Of a DNA stretch of 18,708 nt, positions 1-5,995 are shown piece after piece; position 1 is the stretch's first letter; the number at the start of each line of letters is the position of its first letter. Position numbers and translations under genes: made by a program. Source of the DNA: an uncultured Collinsella sp. (GTDB taxonomy: Bacteria > Actinomycetota > Coriobacteriia > Coriobacteriales > Coriobacteriaceae); assembly GCA_900543945.1 (NCBI GenBank), contig UQTN01000033.1, positions 1 to 18,708 of the forward strand. The letters run 5' to 3'. Under the pieces are notes generated by a model. It ran no database searches and was not told the DNA's origin. It saw nothing but the letters and a program-made list of their open reading frames with translations.

Positions 1-43
1 CTGATTCGTAGTCAGACCCTCTATCCAGCTGAGGTAACGCCGC
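1..43 (-). tRNA. tRNA-Arg(ACG), 5' half, cut by the window edge
   Basis: On the minus strand the sequence from 43 down to 1 gives acceptor strand GCGGCGT, the T8-A9 linker, a D arm with CCTC/GAGG stem and AGCTGGATA loop, then anticodon stem TCTGA and seven-base loop CTACGAA. The anticodon is ACG (Arg, wobble A normally edited to inosine for CGN codons). The variable loop, T arm and 3' acceptor strand lie beyond position 1. The D-stem pairs fully and the 5' end is fixed by counting seven acceptor bases before T8. The identification rests on the 5' half only, but the anticodon arm is complete apart from its last base. Confidence 0.88.
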
Positions 44-55
44 AGCGCAAGACAT

Positions 56-84
56 ATAAAACCACTTTAGTTCGTTAGAGTCAA
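56..84 (-). promoter_or_regulatory. Probable promoter of tRNA-Arg(ACG)
   Basis: On the minus strand a TTGACT -35 box (79-84) lies 17 bases from TTTTAT (56-61), about a dozen bases before the tRNA 5' end. TATATG at 53-58 is an alternative -10, but its 20-base spacing is poor. The layout matches a housekeeping sigma-70-type promoter. This is sequence pattern only. Confidence 0.6.
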
Positions 85-124
85 GCGAAATCTCAAACTT
101 TTTTTTCGCGCGGGCCTCAATTTG

Positions 125-502
125 TCACGCTGCACTGCAAGCATCAGCGCTTCTCGTGCGATCGATTGGCTTTTCGATCACATCGAACCCAGCACCGAGC
201 TCCCTCAAAAGCGAACGCACCCGTTGGGCACAGTCGTAGTCGGCAAACGAGATACTCAGCATGCGCGCCACCTGGTTAGAAGTTCCCACCTCATAAAATC
301 GCTCAAGCGCCACAAGCCCCTCGTGCGCCACAAAGGTCTCGACCACATGCGGCGACTCCTCATAGCACCATTGCGTCAATGGTCCCTCACTCGTCTGCCG
401 AACCACCAAGCCACCCATACCCGACGGCTCGCACGTTACCAGCAGCTGCTCCCCGCCCTCATCGCTCTGGAACAAAACAACCCGCTCGTCGAACAGCTCC
501 AT
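125..502 (-). CDS. Hypothetical protein, about 125 aa
   Basis: I do not recognise this protein. It is a soluble-looking acidic protein with no membrane segment or signal peptide. It starts MELFDERVVLF, has a tryptophan/cysteine segment in the middle (TQWCYEE), and ends with an alpha-helical stretch (AQRVRSLLRELGAGFDVI). ATG at 502 is preferred because an AGGGG Shine-Dalgarno sits five bases upstream. A GTG one codon earlier, at 505, is also open but lies too close to that site. It sits downstream of the serS terminator, so it probably has its own promoter, and a LexA-like palindrome lies about 60 bases upstream. A plus-strand frame over the same DNA looks like a shadow, because it has an arginine/leucine-rich composition and no ribosome site. 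Its function is unknown. Confidence 0.7.
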   Translation of the reverse strand: MELFDERVVLFQSDEGGEQLLVTCEPSGMGGLVVRQTSEGPLTQWCYEESPHVVETFVAHEGLVALERFYEVGTSNQVARMLSISFADYDCAQRVRSLLRELGAGFDVIEKPIDRTRSADACSAA

Positions 503-561
503 CACATCCCCTTTCTCTTGCTCTTAGTTAGCAAAAGCATAGCAGGTAAATGCATGTATAC

Positions 562-575
562 AGAACGTCTGTTCG
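562..575 (-). promoter_or_regulatory. Candidate LexA/SOS box upstream of the 126-residue gene
   Basis: On the minus strand the bases read CGAACAGACGTTCT. This fits the CGAAC-N4-GTTC core of Gram-positive and actinobacterial LexA operators; only the outer base of the right arm departs from the palindrome. It is followed within a few bases by TATACA, which could be a -10 box, so a bound repressor would cover the promoter. No lexA or other SOS gene is in view, and a single short palindrome can occur by chance. Confidence 0.35.
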
Positions 576-621
576 TGTGTTTTCTATCGAGCTGTCCTCA
601 CGGCATGGTATAGCCGTACAC

Positions 622-650
622 AAAAAGGGCGCCCCTAAAAGGAGCGCCCT
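622..650 (-). terminator. Rho-independent terminator of serS
   Basis: On the minus strand GGGCGCTCC pairs with GGGGCGCCC across a short TTTTA loop, giving a nine-pair stem with one G-T pair, followed by five T. It lies about 25 bases after the serS stop and just before the promoter region of the next gene. It is a textbook intrinsic terminator. Confidence 0.9.
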
Positions 651-673
651 CGCAAATCGCCTATGCAGCTAGT

Positions 674-1957
674 TTACGCGACCGGCTCGATCTTCTCGAG
701 GCCGCCCATGTAGGGACGCAGAACCTCGGGGATCGTGATGGTGCCGTCGGCGTTCTGGTAGTTCTCCAGAATGGCAGCCATGGTACGACCAGCCGGCAGG
801 CCGGAACCGTTAAGGGTGTGCAGGTAGCGCGAACCCTTGAAGTTCTCGGGGTCGCGATACTTGATGTTGGCACGACGGGCCTGGAAGTCGCCGCAATTGG
901 AGCAGGAGCTGATCTCCTTGTAGGCGTTGTAGCTCGGCAGCCAAACCTCGATGTCGTAGGTCTGACGGGCAGAGAAGCCCAGGTCGCCGGTGCACAGGCT
1001 AATCACGCGATACGGCAGGCCCAGCTGCTGCAGCAGGTACTCGGCCTCGGCGGTCATGCTCTCGAGCTCCTCGTCGGACTCCTCCGGCTTGGCAAACTTA
1101 ACCATCTCGACCTTGTCGAACTCGTGCTGGCGAATGATGCCGCGGGTGTCGCGACCGGCGGAACCGGCCTCCTCGCGGAAGCAGGGGGTGAAGGCAGTGT
1201 AGCGGCGAGGCAGAGTGTCGGCGTCCAGAACCTCACCGGCATGCAGGTTAGTCAGTACGACCTCGGCGGTAGGGATCAGGAAGTTGTCGCCCGAGACGTG
1301 ATAGGCGTCGTCCTCAAACTTGGGCAGCTGGCCCGTACCGAACATGGTCTGACGTTTGACGACGATGGGCGGCCACCACTCCTTGAAGCCACGGCTCGTG
1401 TGCGTGTCCAGGAAGAAGTTGATAAGGGCGCGCTCCAGGCGGGCGCCGGCGCCACCGAGAACGGTGAAGCGGCTGCCGGAGAGCTTGTTACCACGCTCGA
1501 AGTCGAGGATGTCCAGATCGGTGCCCAGATCCCAGTGCGGCTTAAAGTCGAAGTCGAACTCGCGCGGGGTGCCCCAGCGGCGACGCTCGATGTTCTCGTC
1601 CTCGTCCTTACCGTACGGGGTGGCCTCGCACGGAATGTTAGGCAGGTGAGACATGAAGTCGTACTGCTCCTGCTCAAGAGCGGTACGGCGCTCGGCCAGA
1701 CCGTCGATCTTCTCGTTGACGGCGCGCACGGCCTCCTTGGCGGCCTCGGCCTCGTCCTTCTTGCCCTCCTTCATCAGGGCGCCAATCTTCTTGGACTCGG
1801 CGTTACGCGTGGCCTGGAGCTCCTCGACCTCGGTGATGACGGCACGGCGCTCGTCGTCGAGTTCAAAGAACTTCTCGCGATCCCAAGACGTCTGGCGATT
1901 TGCCATGGCGGTATCGATGGCATCGGGGTTCTCGCGAACAAACTTGATATCAAGCAT
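674..1957 (-). CDS. serS: Serine--tRNA ligase (seryl-tRNA synthetase)
   Basis: This cytoplasmic class II aminoacyl-tRNA synthetase charges tRNA-Ser with serine. The first ~100 residues are the charged, coiled-coil tRNA-binding arm (MLDIKFVREN..., then Lys/Glu/Ala-rich helices). The catalytic domain follows, with the motif 2 region FTPCFREEAGSAGRDTRG and motif 3 around GSGLPAGRTMAAILENYQ, and the protein ends near PYMGGLEKIEP. The length of 427 aa is normal for bacterial SerRS. The start at 1957 was chosen because GGAGGA lies eight bases upstream and MLDIKF is the usual N-terminus; an in-frame ATG nine codons earlier would add residues foreign to the family. It is probably monocistronic, with its own upstream region and a strong terminator. 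No T-box leader fits in the short 5' region. Confidence 0.98.
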   Translation of the reverse strand: MLDIKFVRENPDAIDTAMANRQTSWDREKFFELDDERRAVITEVEELQATRNAESKKIGALMKEGKKDEAEAAKEAVRAVNEKIDGLAERRTALEQEQYDFMSHLPNIPCEATPYGKDEDENIERRRWGTPREFDFDFKPHWDLGTDLDILDFERGNKLSGSRFTVLGGAGARLERALINFFLDTHTSRGFKEWWPPIVVKRQTMFGTGQLPKFEDDAYHVSGDNFLIPTAEVVLTNLHAGEVLDADTLPRRYTAFTPCFREEAGSAGRDTRGIIRQHEFDKVEMVKFAKPEESDEELESMTAEAEYLLQQLGLPYRVISLCTGDLGFSARQTYDIEVWLPSYNAYKEISSCSNCGDFQARRANIKYRDPENFKGSRYLHTLNGSGLPAGRTMAAILENYQNADGTITIPEVLRPYMGGLEKIEPVA

Positions 1958-1986
1958 TAGATCCTCCGGCGATATACATTCCATTT

Positions 1987-2025
1987 AGGTTGCAACCTTG
2001 TACATGTATGGGCAAGTATATACTT
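1987..2025. promoter_or_regulatory. Divergent promoter region with two perfect palindromes
   Basis: This 110-base gap between the divergent starts of serS and the small plus-strand gene holds AGGTTGCAACCT (1987-1998) and AAGTATATACTT (2014-2025), both perfect 12-bp palindromes, with TACATGTA (2001-2008) between them. The second palindrome contains TATACT on both strands, so it could supply a -10 box in each direction. On the minus strand TTGGGT lies 18 bases before TATACT and may be the serS promoter. The first palindrome lies between that promoter and the serS start and could be an operator. Which protein would bind is unknown. Confidence 0.45.
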
Positions 2026-2068
2026 ATGAGCGTTTACGACCCAACCCAACTACGCAAGAAGGCACCCA

Positions 2069-2242
2069 ATGGACGCAGTTTTTTCCTTTTTGTTTGGCAC
2101 CCGCACCGGTTTTGCCATCCTTTTCGCCGGCGGCATCCTGCTATTTGCGATTCTTGCCTTTGTAATGGAGAAGCGCACCCATAAGATGTACGTCGACCGC
2201 GGCCCCAAGTCCGAGGACGAAGAAGACAGCTTCTGGGACTAA
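2069..2242 (+). CDS. Small single-pass membrane protein, 57 aa
   Basis: This reading frame is too short for usual gene calling, but its composition is convincing. It begins MDAVFSFLFGTRTGFAILF, has one hydrophobic helix at about residues 13-33 (AILFAGGILLFAILAFVM), then a basic patch EKRTHKMYVDRG and an acidic tail SEDEEDSFWD. This pattern suggests an inner-membrane microprotein with a cytoplasmic C-terminus. AAGAAGG precedes the ATG as a moderate ribosome site. It is divergent from serS and is followed by a hairpin with a T run. It is the only plus-strand gene supported in the window. Its function is unknown. Confidence 0.72.
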   Translation: MDAVFSFLFGTRTGFAILFAGGILLFAILAFVMEKRTHKMYVDRGPKSEDEEDSFWD

Positions 2243-2280
2243 CCGACCAAAAAGGGACAGGTTTATTTTGGTCGGTTTTA
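2243..2280 (+). terminator. Hairpin with T run after the small membrane protein gene
   Basis: CCGACCAAAA (2243-2252) pairs perfectly with TTTTGGTCGG (2266-2275) across a 13-base loop and is followed by TTTTAT. It starts immediately after the stop codon at 2242. It can act as an intrinsic terminator, though the same bases also form one arm of a larger inverted repeat ending at 2391. Confidence 0.6.
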
Positions 2281-2391
2281 TCTGGGCAAACGCAAGCGCC
2301 TCGCAACTGGAATTGAGCCAGTTGCGAGGCGCTTTTCGTACATACGACAAAACCGCAGGAAAAACCTGCCAAAATAAACCTATCCCTTTTT
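2249..2391. repeat. Imperfect 23-bp inverted repeat enclosing a terminator
   Basis: The arm 2249-2271 (starting AAAAAGGGACAGGTTTATTT) is the reverse complement of 2369-2391 apart from one base, and that mismatch is a G-U pair in minus-strand RNA. The arms enclose a 17-bp perfect hairpin and a small GCAGG/CCTGC hairpin. The whole resembles a small non-autonomous element with terminal inverted repeats, or stacked terminators between convergent genes. No transposase is present. Confidence 0.6.
2294..2336. terminator. Strong bidirectional terminator between convergent genes
   Basis: AAGCGCCTCGCAACTGG (2294-2310) pairs perfectly over 17 bases with 2318-2334 across a seven-base loop. The stem starts with AA and ends with TTTT on the plus strand, so both strands carry a short T tract. 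It lies between the small plus-strand gene and proC, which converge here. Confidence 0.8.
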
Positions 2392-2398
2392 GATCAGC

Positions 2399-3169
2399 TT
2401 ACTGGAGAGTAGCGTCGATGGCCTTGACGAGGGCGCTGCGCATGCCGGCGTCCTCGAGCGCGACGACGCCCTTGATGGTAGCACCGCCGGGCGAGCACAC
2501 GGCATCCTTCATCGCTGCGGGATGCTGACCGGTTGCAAGCTGCAGCTTTGCCGTACCCAGTACCATCTGGCTCACAATGCGATAGGCATCGGCGCGCGGA
2601 ATACCGTGTTTGACGGCCGCATCGCCCAGAGCCTCGATCGCCATGGCGACAAACGCCGGGGCGCAACCGCCCACGGTACCGCCCACAAACAGCAGACTCG
2701 AATCGAGCTCGACCACCGTGCCAAGCTTTCCGAGCAGACCGAGCACCGTGGCACGCTGCCCATCGCTAAGCGTGGAAGCCTTCTCGCAGGCGATAACGCC
2801 CTCGCCCACCGAAACCGGCGTGTTGGGCACCGTCGAGATATGAGCGACACCTGGCAGGACCTGTTCCCACTTGGCGCTATCCCAGGTCCAGGCGACCGAA
2901 AGGACGACCTTGTCGGCAAGCGCATCCTTGAGTGGAGCGAAGACCTTCTCAATCATGTACGGCTTGACCGCCGCAACCACGATATCGGACGCGGCAACAA
3001 CCTCCGCCGCATCGTGGCAGGCAGCCATGCCCCGCGCCTCGCAACGCTCGACCAAAGCATCGTAGCGGCCTGCGCAGGCGCACATGTCGCCCGCGGCCAC
3101 GCCGGCGGCAATCCAGCCATCGGCCATAGCACTCGCCATATTGCCAAAACCGACAAATCCGATCTTCAT
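2399..3169 (-). CDS. proC: Pyrroline-5-carboxylate reductase
   Basis: This enzyme catalyses the last step of proline synthesis, reducing 1-pyrroline-5-carboxylate with NAD(P)H in the cytoplasm. The N-terminal Rossmann motif is GFVGFGNMASAM (residues 4-15). The middle has the family signature PNTPVSVGEG. The C-terminal dimerisation domain has GGTVGGCAPAFVAMAIEAL and the typical HPAAMKDAVCSPGGATIKG. The length of 256 aa is close to the usual 265-280. AGAGGA lies nine bases before the ATG at 3169. It is the last gene of an apparent operon behind the SPFH protein and rlmH, with a 74-base gap after rlmH, and it ends just before the nested terminator region. Confidence 0.96.
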   Translation of the reverse strand: MKIGFVGFGNMASAMADGWIAAGVAAGDMCACAGRYDALVERCEARGMAACHDAAEVVAASDIVVAAVKPYMIEKVFAPLKDALADKVVLSVAWTWDSAKWEQVLPGVAHISTVPNTPVSVGEGVIACEKASTLSDGQRATVLGLLGKLGTVVELDSSLLFVGGTVGGCAPAFVAMAIEALGDAAVKHGIPRADAYRIVSQMVLGTAKLQLATGQHPAAMKDAVCSPGGATIKGVVALEDAGMRSALVKAIDATLQ

Positions 3170-3243
3170 ATCACACAGTCCTCTCAGATGCGTTCCTCAA
3201 AAACGAAAGTCATTGTCCCACGCTATTGTTTCGTATTGCCGAC

Positions 3244-3714
3244 CTACTTGTGATACGGCTCGCCACGACTGATCTTGCAGGCACGGTAAATCTGCTCTAG
3301 CAGCACCACACGCGCCAGGTTATGCGGCAAGGTAATGCGCCCAAAGCTGAGCATCTCGTCGGCGCGGGCGCGCACCTCATCACTCACGCCGTCCGAACCG
3401 CCGATTACAAAGGCAATGTCGCTGCTGCCTCGCAGCATAAGATCGTCGAGCCTCGCCGAAAACTCCTCGCTCGAGCGCTCCTTGCCCTCGATAGCCAGCA
3501 GGATCACATGCGCTCGAGATGGCAAGGCGGCAAGAATCGCCGCCCCCTCCTTGTCGCGCGCGGCATCCACGCCGCCCGCCTTAGCCGGGTCGATATCGGC
3601 CACCTCGCGGATATCCACCTTGGCATAGGCACCTAGGCGCTTGGTGTACTCAGCGCACGCGTCCTTCCAAAAGCGCTCCTTGAGCTTACCGACGCAAACG
3701 ACGGTGTATTTCAC
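3244..3714 (-). CDS. rlmH: 23S rRNA (pseudouridine-1915 N3)-methyltransferase RlmH
   Basis: RlmH is a small SPOUT-fold enzyme that methylates pseudouridine 1915 in helix 69 of 23S rRNA, using S-adenosylmethionine, on the assembled 70S ribosome. The sequence begins MKYTVVCVGKLKERFWKDAC. It has the knot region VILLAIEGKERSSEEFSA followed by IAFVIGGSDGVSDEVRARA, and ends in the conserved RVVLLEQIYRACKISRGEPYHK stretch, with YHK the typical terminus. The length of 156 aa matches the family. The start is GTG at 3714, with AAGGAG nine bases upstream. That ribosome site lies at the very end of the SPFH gene, whose stop is seven bases away, so the two are likely coupled. Confidence 0.97.
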   Translation of the reverse strand: MKYTVVCVGKLKERFWKDACAEYTKRLGAYAKVDIREVADIDPAKAGGVDAARDKEGAAILAALPSRAHVILLAIEGKERSSEEFSARLDDLMLRGSSDIAFVIGGSDGVSDEVRARADEMLSFGRITLPHNLARVVLLEQIYRACKISRGEPYHK

Positions 3715-3720
3715 GCGCGT

Positions 3721-4659
3721 CTACTCCTTCGAATCGTTTTGAACTTTGCCGGCGGCCAGCATCTGCTCGAACATCGAGGCCGACTGCGAAAAGTCGCTCG
3801 GCAGCACGACCGTCGAGGTTTTACCCGTGCGAGCGAACTCCGTCATCATCTCGGACCACTGCGTAAACATGAACAGTTGGTTGGCCTCGTCATTGCCGAC
3901 ACCCGTCTCCTGGATGATCTCGAGCGAATCTTTGATACCCAGCGCGATGGCCTTGCGCTGGTTGGCGATGCCCTCACCCGCCTTTTCCATAGCCTCGGCC
4001 TCGGCGGTCGCCTCGGTGACGCGCTTGATGCGGTCGGCCTCGGCGAGCTCCTGCGCGGCAGCGCGCTTGCGCTGGGCAGCGTTGATGTCGTTCATGGAGT
4101 TCTCAACCTCGGTCGGCAGTGCGATTTTGGTGATGAGCGTCGACACGAGGGTGAAGCCGTAGGCGGCCATCTGCTCGGAAACGGTAGCGTTGACATCCTT
4201 GGCGATGTCATCCTTCTTGGCAAAGACCTCATCGAGTGTGTAGACGGGGATGGAGGAGCGCAGGGCGTCGGTGATGAAGTCGCGCATCTGGTCGACGGGC
4301 TCCTGCAGCATATAGTAGCTCTTGTAGATGCCCGAATCTGCCGGGCCGGCGCCCATGTCATAGCTCACGTGGTACTGAGCGGAGACCTCAAGGCCAATGG
4401 TCACGTTGTCCTGGGTCTTAACGTCGATGCCAAAACCATTTTTCATGGTGCGCAGACTCACCGTGGCGGCCTTGCGGTCGATCACGGGCACCTTCATGTG
4501 GAAGCCTGCGTTGACGATGCGGTTGAACTTGCCCAGGCGCTCGATGATCACAGCATGCTGCTGTTCAACGACATAGCAGGCGTTGGGGAGCAGCAGCAAC
4601 AGGATGATGATGGGAATCAAAAGGCTGGTAAGGGCGGCGATGATACCGGAAAATAGCAT
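3721..4659 (-). CDS. SPFH/band 7 (stomatin-like) membrane protein
   Basis: This is an SPFH-domain scaffold protein, anchored in the membrane by an N-terminal helix (MLFSGIIAALTSLLIPIIIL). The band 7 domain follows, from YVVEQQHAVIIERLGKFNRI to about residue 180, and then an Ala/Glu-rich coiled coil (AAQRKRAAAQELAEADRIK) typical of oligomer-forming stomatins and HIR proteins. Such proteins organise membrane microdomains and associate with proteases; the exact partner cannot be told here. No NfeD-type partner gene is adjacent. The start at 4659 is preferred because GGAGAG sits just upstream and the helix then begins at once; an ATG seven codons earlier, at 4680, is in frame but lacks this. It is the first gene of an operon with rlmH and proC. 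Confidence 0.92.
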   Translation of the reverse strand: MLFSGIIAALTSLLIPIIILLLLLPNACYVVEQQHAVIIERLGKFNRIVNAGFHMKVPVIDRKAATVSLRTMKNGFGIDVKTQDNVTIGLEVSAQYHVSYDMGAGPADSGIYKSYYMLQEPVDQMRDFITDALRSSIPVYTLDEVFAKKDDIAKDVNATVSEQMAAYGFTLVSTLITKIALPTEVENSMNDINAAQRKRAAAQELAEADRIKRVTEATAEAEAMEKAGEGIANQRKAIALGIKDSLEIIQETGVGNDEANQLFMFTQWSEMMTEFARTGKTSTVVLPSDFSQSASMFEQMLAAGKVQNDSKE

Positions 4660-4716
4660 GGTCTCTCCTCTGATAGGCACACGTTGGCATTAGGATACCC
4701 GTCCAAGGAGATCGTG

Positions 4717-4776
4717 CATAACAAAAAAGCTCCCATTGCTGGGAGCTCTTTCAATCAATGGTGCGGGCGAAAGGAC
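4717..4776 (-). repeat. Direct repeat, copy 1: tRNA-Leu 3' end plus terminator
   Basis: These 60 bases are identical to 4906-4965, 189 bases further on. On the minus strand they hold the 3' T-stem, the 3' acceptor strand and CCA of tRNA-Leu(CAG), and then its terminator. Here the tRNA sequence stops after GTCC of the T-arm and runs back into unrelated hairpin-rich DNA, so this copy cannot form a tRNA. Confidence 0.95.
4723..4747 (-). terminator. Duplicate copy of the tRNA-Leu terminator
   Basis: This is the same AGCTCCCA/TGGGAGCT hairpin and T run as at 4912-4936, within the first direct repeat. It would catch any read-through from tRNA-Leu and the core region. Confidence 0.85.
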
Positions 4777-4905
4777 GTCCGCGTATCCGCTTCGCGGATC
4801 CGCACCGGCATCGGCCGCCTGCCGGCGTCCTCGCCAGCTCGCTAAAAACGCTCCGCGTTTTCTTTACGCTCGCTCCTTCACAGGTTCAAGTCCCTGCGAC
4901 GGGCC
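4777..4905. other. Hairpin-rich core between tRNA-Leu direct repeats
   Basis: This 129-base segment has no reading frame I would support. On the plus strand it starts GTCCGCG and holds hairpins ATCCGC-TTC-GCGGAT, CGGCA/TGCCG and AAAACGC-TCC-GCGTTTT. It ends with AGGTTCAAGTCC, an exact inverted copy of the T-arm of the neighbouring tRNA-Leu, then TGCGACGGGCC. The order of parts matches the core at 11011-11133 beside tRNA-Phe. It may be a remnant or a complete small tRNA-directed element. See findings. Confidence 0.6.
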
Positions 4906-4965
4906 CATAACAAAAAAGCTCCCATTGCTGGGAGCTCTTTCAATCAATGGTGCGGGCGAAAGGAC
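4906..4965 (-). repeat. Direct repeat, copy 2: functional 3' end of tRNA-Leu plus terminator
   Basis: This copy is identical over 60 bases to 4717-4776. Its right end continues into the intact tRNA-Leu gene (TTGAACC...), so it is the copy in use. The boundary falls inside the T-arm. Confidence 0.95.
4912..4936 (-). terminator. Rho-independent terminator of tRNA-Leu(CAG)
   Basis: On the minus strand AGCTCCCA pairs with TGGGAGCT across GCAA, eight pairs, followed by a six-base T run (counting the last stem base). It starts 12 bases after the CCA end of tRNA-Leu. Confidence 0.92.
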
Positions 4966-5034
4966 TTGAACCTTCATGGGGTTGCCCCCATACGGACCTG
5001 AACCGTACGCGTCTGCCAATTCCGCCACGCCCGC
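4948..5034 (-). tRNA. tRNA-Leu(CAG) with encoded CCA
   Basis: The minus strand gives acceptor stem GCGGGCG/CGCCCGC (perfect), D arm, and anticodon stem TACGG/CCGTA with loop TTCAGGT, so the anticodon is CAG. The long variable arm TGGGG-GCAA-CCCCA is typical of type II tRNA-Leu, and the T arm carries TTCAAGT. The discriminator is A, and CCA is encoded. It decodes CUG. It lies 44 bases after tatD on the same strand but has its own promoter. Its 3' end is duplicated further downstream (4717-4776). Confidence 0.97.
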
Positions 5035-5045
5035 GTGCAGGAATT

Positions 5046-5074
5046 AGAATAACGGAGCGCCACCGCGAACGCAA
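5046..5074 (-). promoter_or_regulatory. Promoter of tRNA-Leu(CAG)
   Basis: On the minus strand TTGCGT (5069-5074) and TATTCT (5046-5051) are exactly 17 bases apart, and the tRNA 5' end is 11 bases beyond the -10 box. The distance from tatD's stop is only a few bases. The -35 box is weak (three of six consensus bases). Confidence 0.55.
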
Positions 5075-5077
5075 GAA

Positions 5078-5995
5078 CTATTTTTGAAAAAGTTTGCAGG
5101 CATTTTCCCAAGCGGCATGCGCGATTGTTTCGGCGTCCTCACCAGTGCGATCGACACGGTCGTTAACCAGCGCGTTTGCCGTAATGGAGATCATTGCGGG
5201 CTCGCATTCAAGACCGCGGATGGGCTCCGGAGCCATATACGGGCAATCCGTCTCGAACAAAATTCGATCGAGTGGGGTTGCCGCAAATGCCTCGCGCACG
5301 TCGTCGTTGCGCTTAAAGGTGGCCGCACCACCATAGGCGATATAGCAGCCCAGCTCCACAAAGCGCTCCATCGTGGCGCGGTCCTCGCCAAAACAGTGCA
5401 GCACACAACCGGCCTGGGGCACGCCCACCTCACGAAGCACGTTGTAGGCGTCCACGTGCGAGGTACGCTCCTGGTCCATGTCCTCGTGACGCAGATGCAG
5501 CTCCACCGGCACGTTACGACACACGGCAAGCTCGAGCTGGCGCGCCATGCAATCAATCTGCACGCTGTGGGGCGCCGGCGTGATGTCGTCGTCGTAATCC
5601 ATGTGGTAGTCCAGACCGATTTCGCCAATACCGGCGCATAAGGGGTCATCGAGTGCGGCAACGACCTGTGCATGAACGTTGTCGGTATAGTCCGGCGCGC
5701 CATACGGATGCACGCCGGCAAGATACTTGATCTGCGGGATACCCTGCATCGGCAGAATCTCGCGCGTCAGCCAGTCGCTATAGTCCGTCACACTGCGCTT
5801 GTCGGCGATGGGGTCGAGCATCGTCACCAATAGCTCGACGCCCGCGGCCTTGGCGCGCAGGAGCGTCTCGGGCACCTCCTTGCCCCAGAACGAAAGCAGA
5901 TGCGCATGCGTGTCAGCAAGCGGTGCCAAGGGCACGGGACAAGCAACCGTCTTCTTTTTCTTGGTAAACGTCACACGTTCGGCATTAGGCATCAT
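5078..5995 (-). CDS. TatD-family metal-dependent hydrolase (DNase)
   Basis: This TIM-barrel, metal-dependent phosphoesterase belongs to the TatD family, whose members act as 3'-5' exonucleases on DNA or RNA in quality control. The metal ligands are visible: His30 and His32 in DTHAH, Glu125 in GEIGLDY, His167/170 in ELHLRH, His200 in VLHCFG, and Asp250 in ETDCPY, followed by MAPEPIRG. The length of 305 aa is slightly above the usual ~260 because of a lysine-rich N-terminal extension (about 25 residues, TFTKKKKTVACP). The start is an ATGATG pair at 5995, eleven bases inside the rsmA 3' end, with AGGAG upstream inside rsmA, so translation is likely coupled. It is the last gene of the GH5-rsmI-metG-rsmA-tatD run. 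Confidence 0.93.
   Translation of the reverse strand: MMPNAERVTFTKKKKTVACPVPLAPLADTHAHLLSFWGKEVPETLLRAKAAGVELLVTMLDPIADKRSVTDYSDWLTREILPMQGIPQIKYLAGVHPYGAPDYTDNVHAQVVAALDDPLCAGIGEIGLDYHMDYDDDITPAPHSVQIDCMARQLELAVCRNVPVELHLRHEDMDQERTSHVDAYNVLREVGVPQAGCVLHCFGEDRATMERFVELGCYIAYGGAATFKRNDDVREAFAATPLDRILFETDCPYMAPEPIRGLECEPAMISITANALVNDRVDRTGEDAETIAHAAWENACKLFQK

Noticed and set aside
122..613. A 163-codon plus-strand frame over the 126-residue gene
   Set aside because: It has no ribosome site, reads through the promoter region, and is Arg/His/Leu-rich; the minus-strand frame has a better ribosome site and composition.
818..1960. A 380-codon plus-strand frame opposite serS
   Set aside because: Antisense shadow of a certain gene in GC-rich DNA; no ribosome site, and Leu/Val/Gly-rich composition typical of the opposite frame.
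1958..2068. T-box leader upstream of serS
   Set aside because: Only about 110 bases exist between the divergent starts, with no room for a specifier stem and antiterminator.
3739..4656. A 305-codon plus-strand frame opposite the SPFH gene
   Set aside because: Antisense shadow with a His/Leu/Gly-rich composition; the SPFH protein on the other strand has family motifs and a strong ribosome site.
4870..4908. A plus-strand tRNA ending near CCCA at 4904-4907
   Set aside because: The T-arm-like end lacks a matching 5' half, D arm and anticodon arm; its stem is also one base short.
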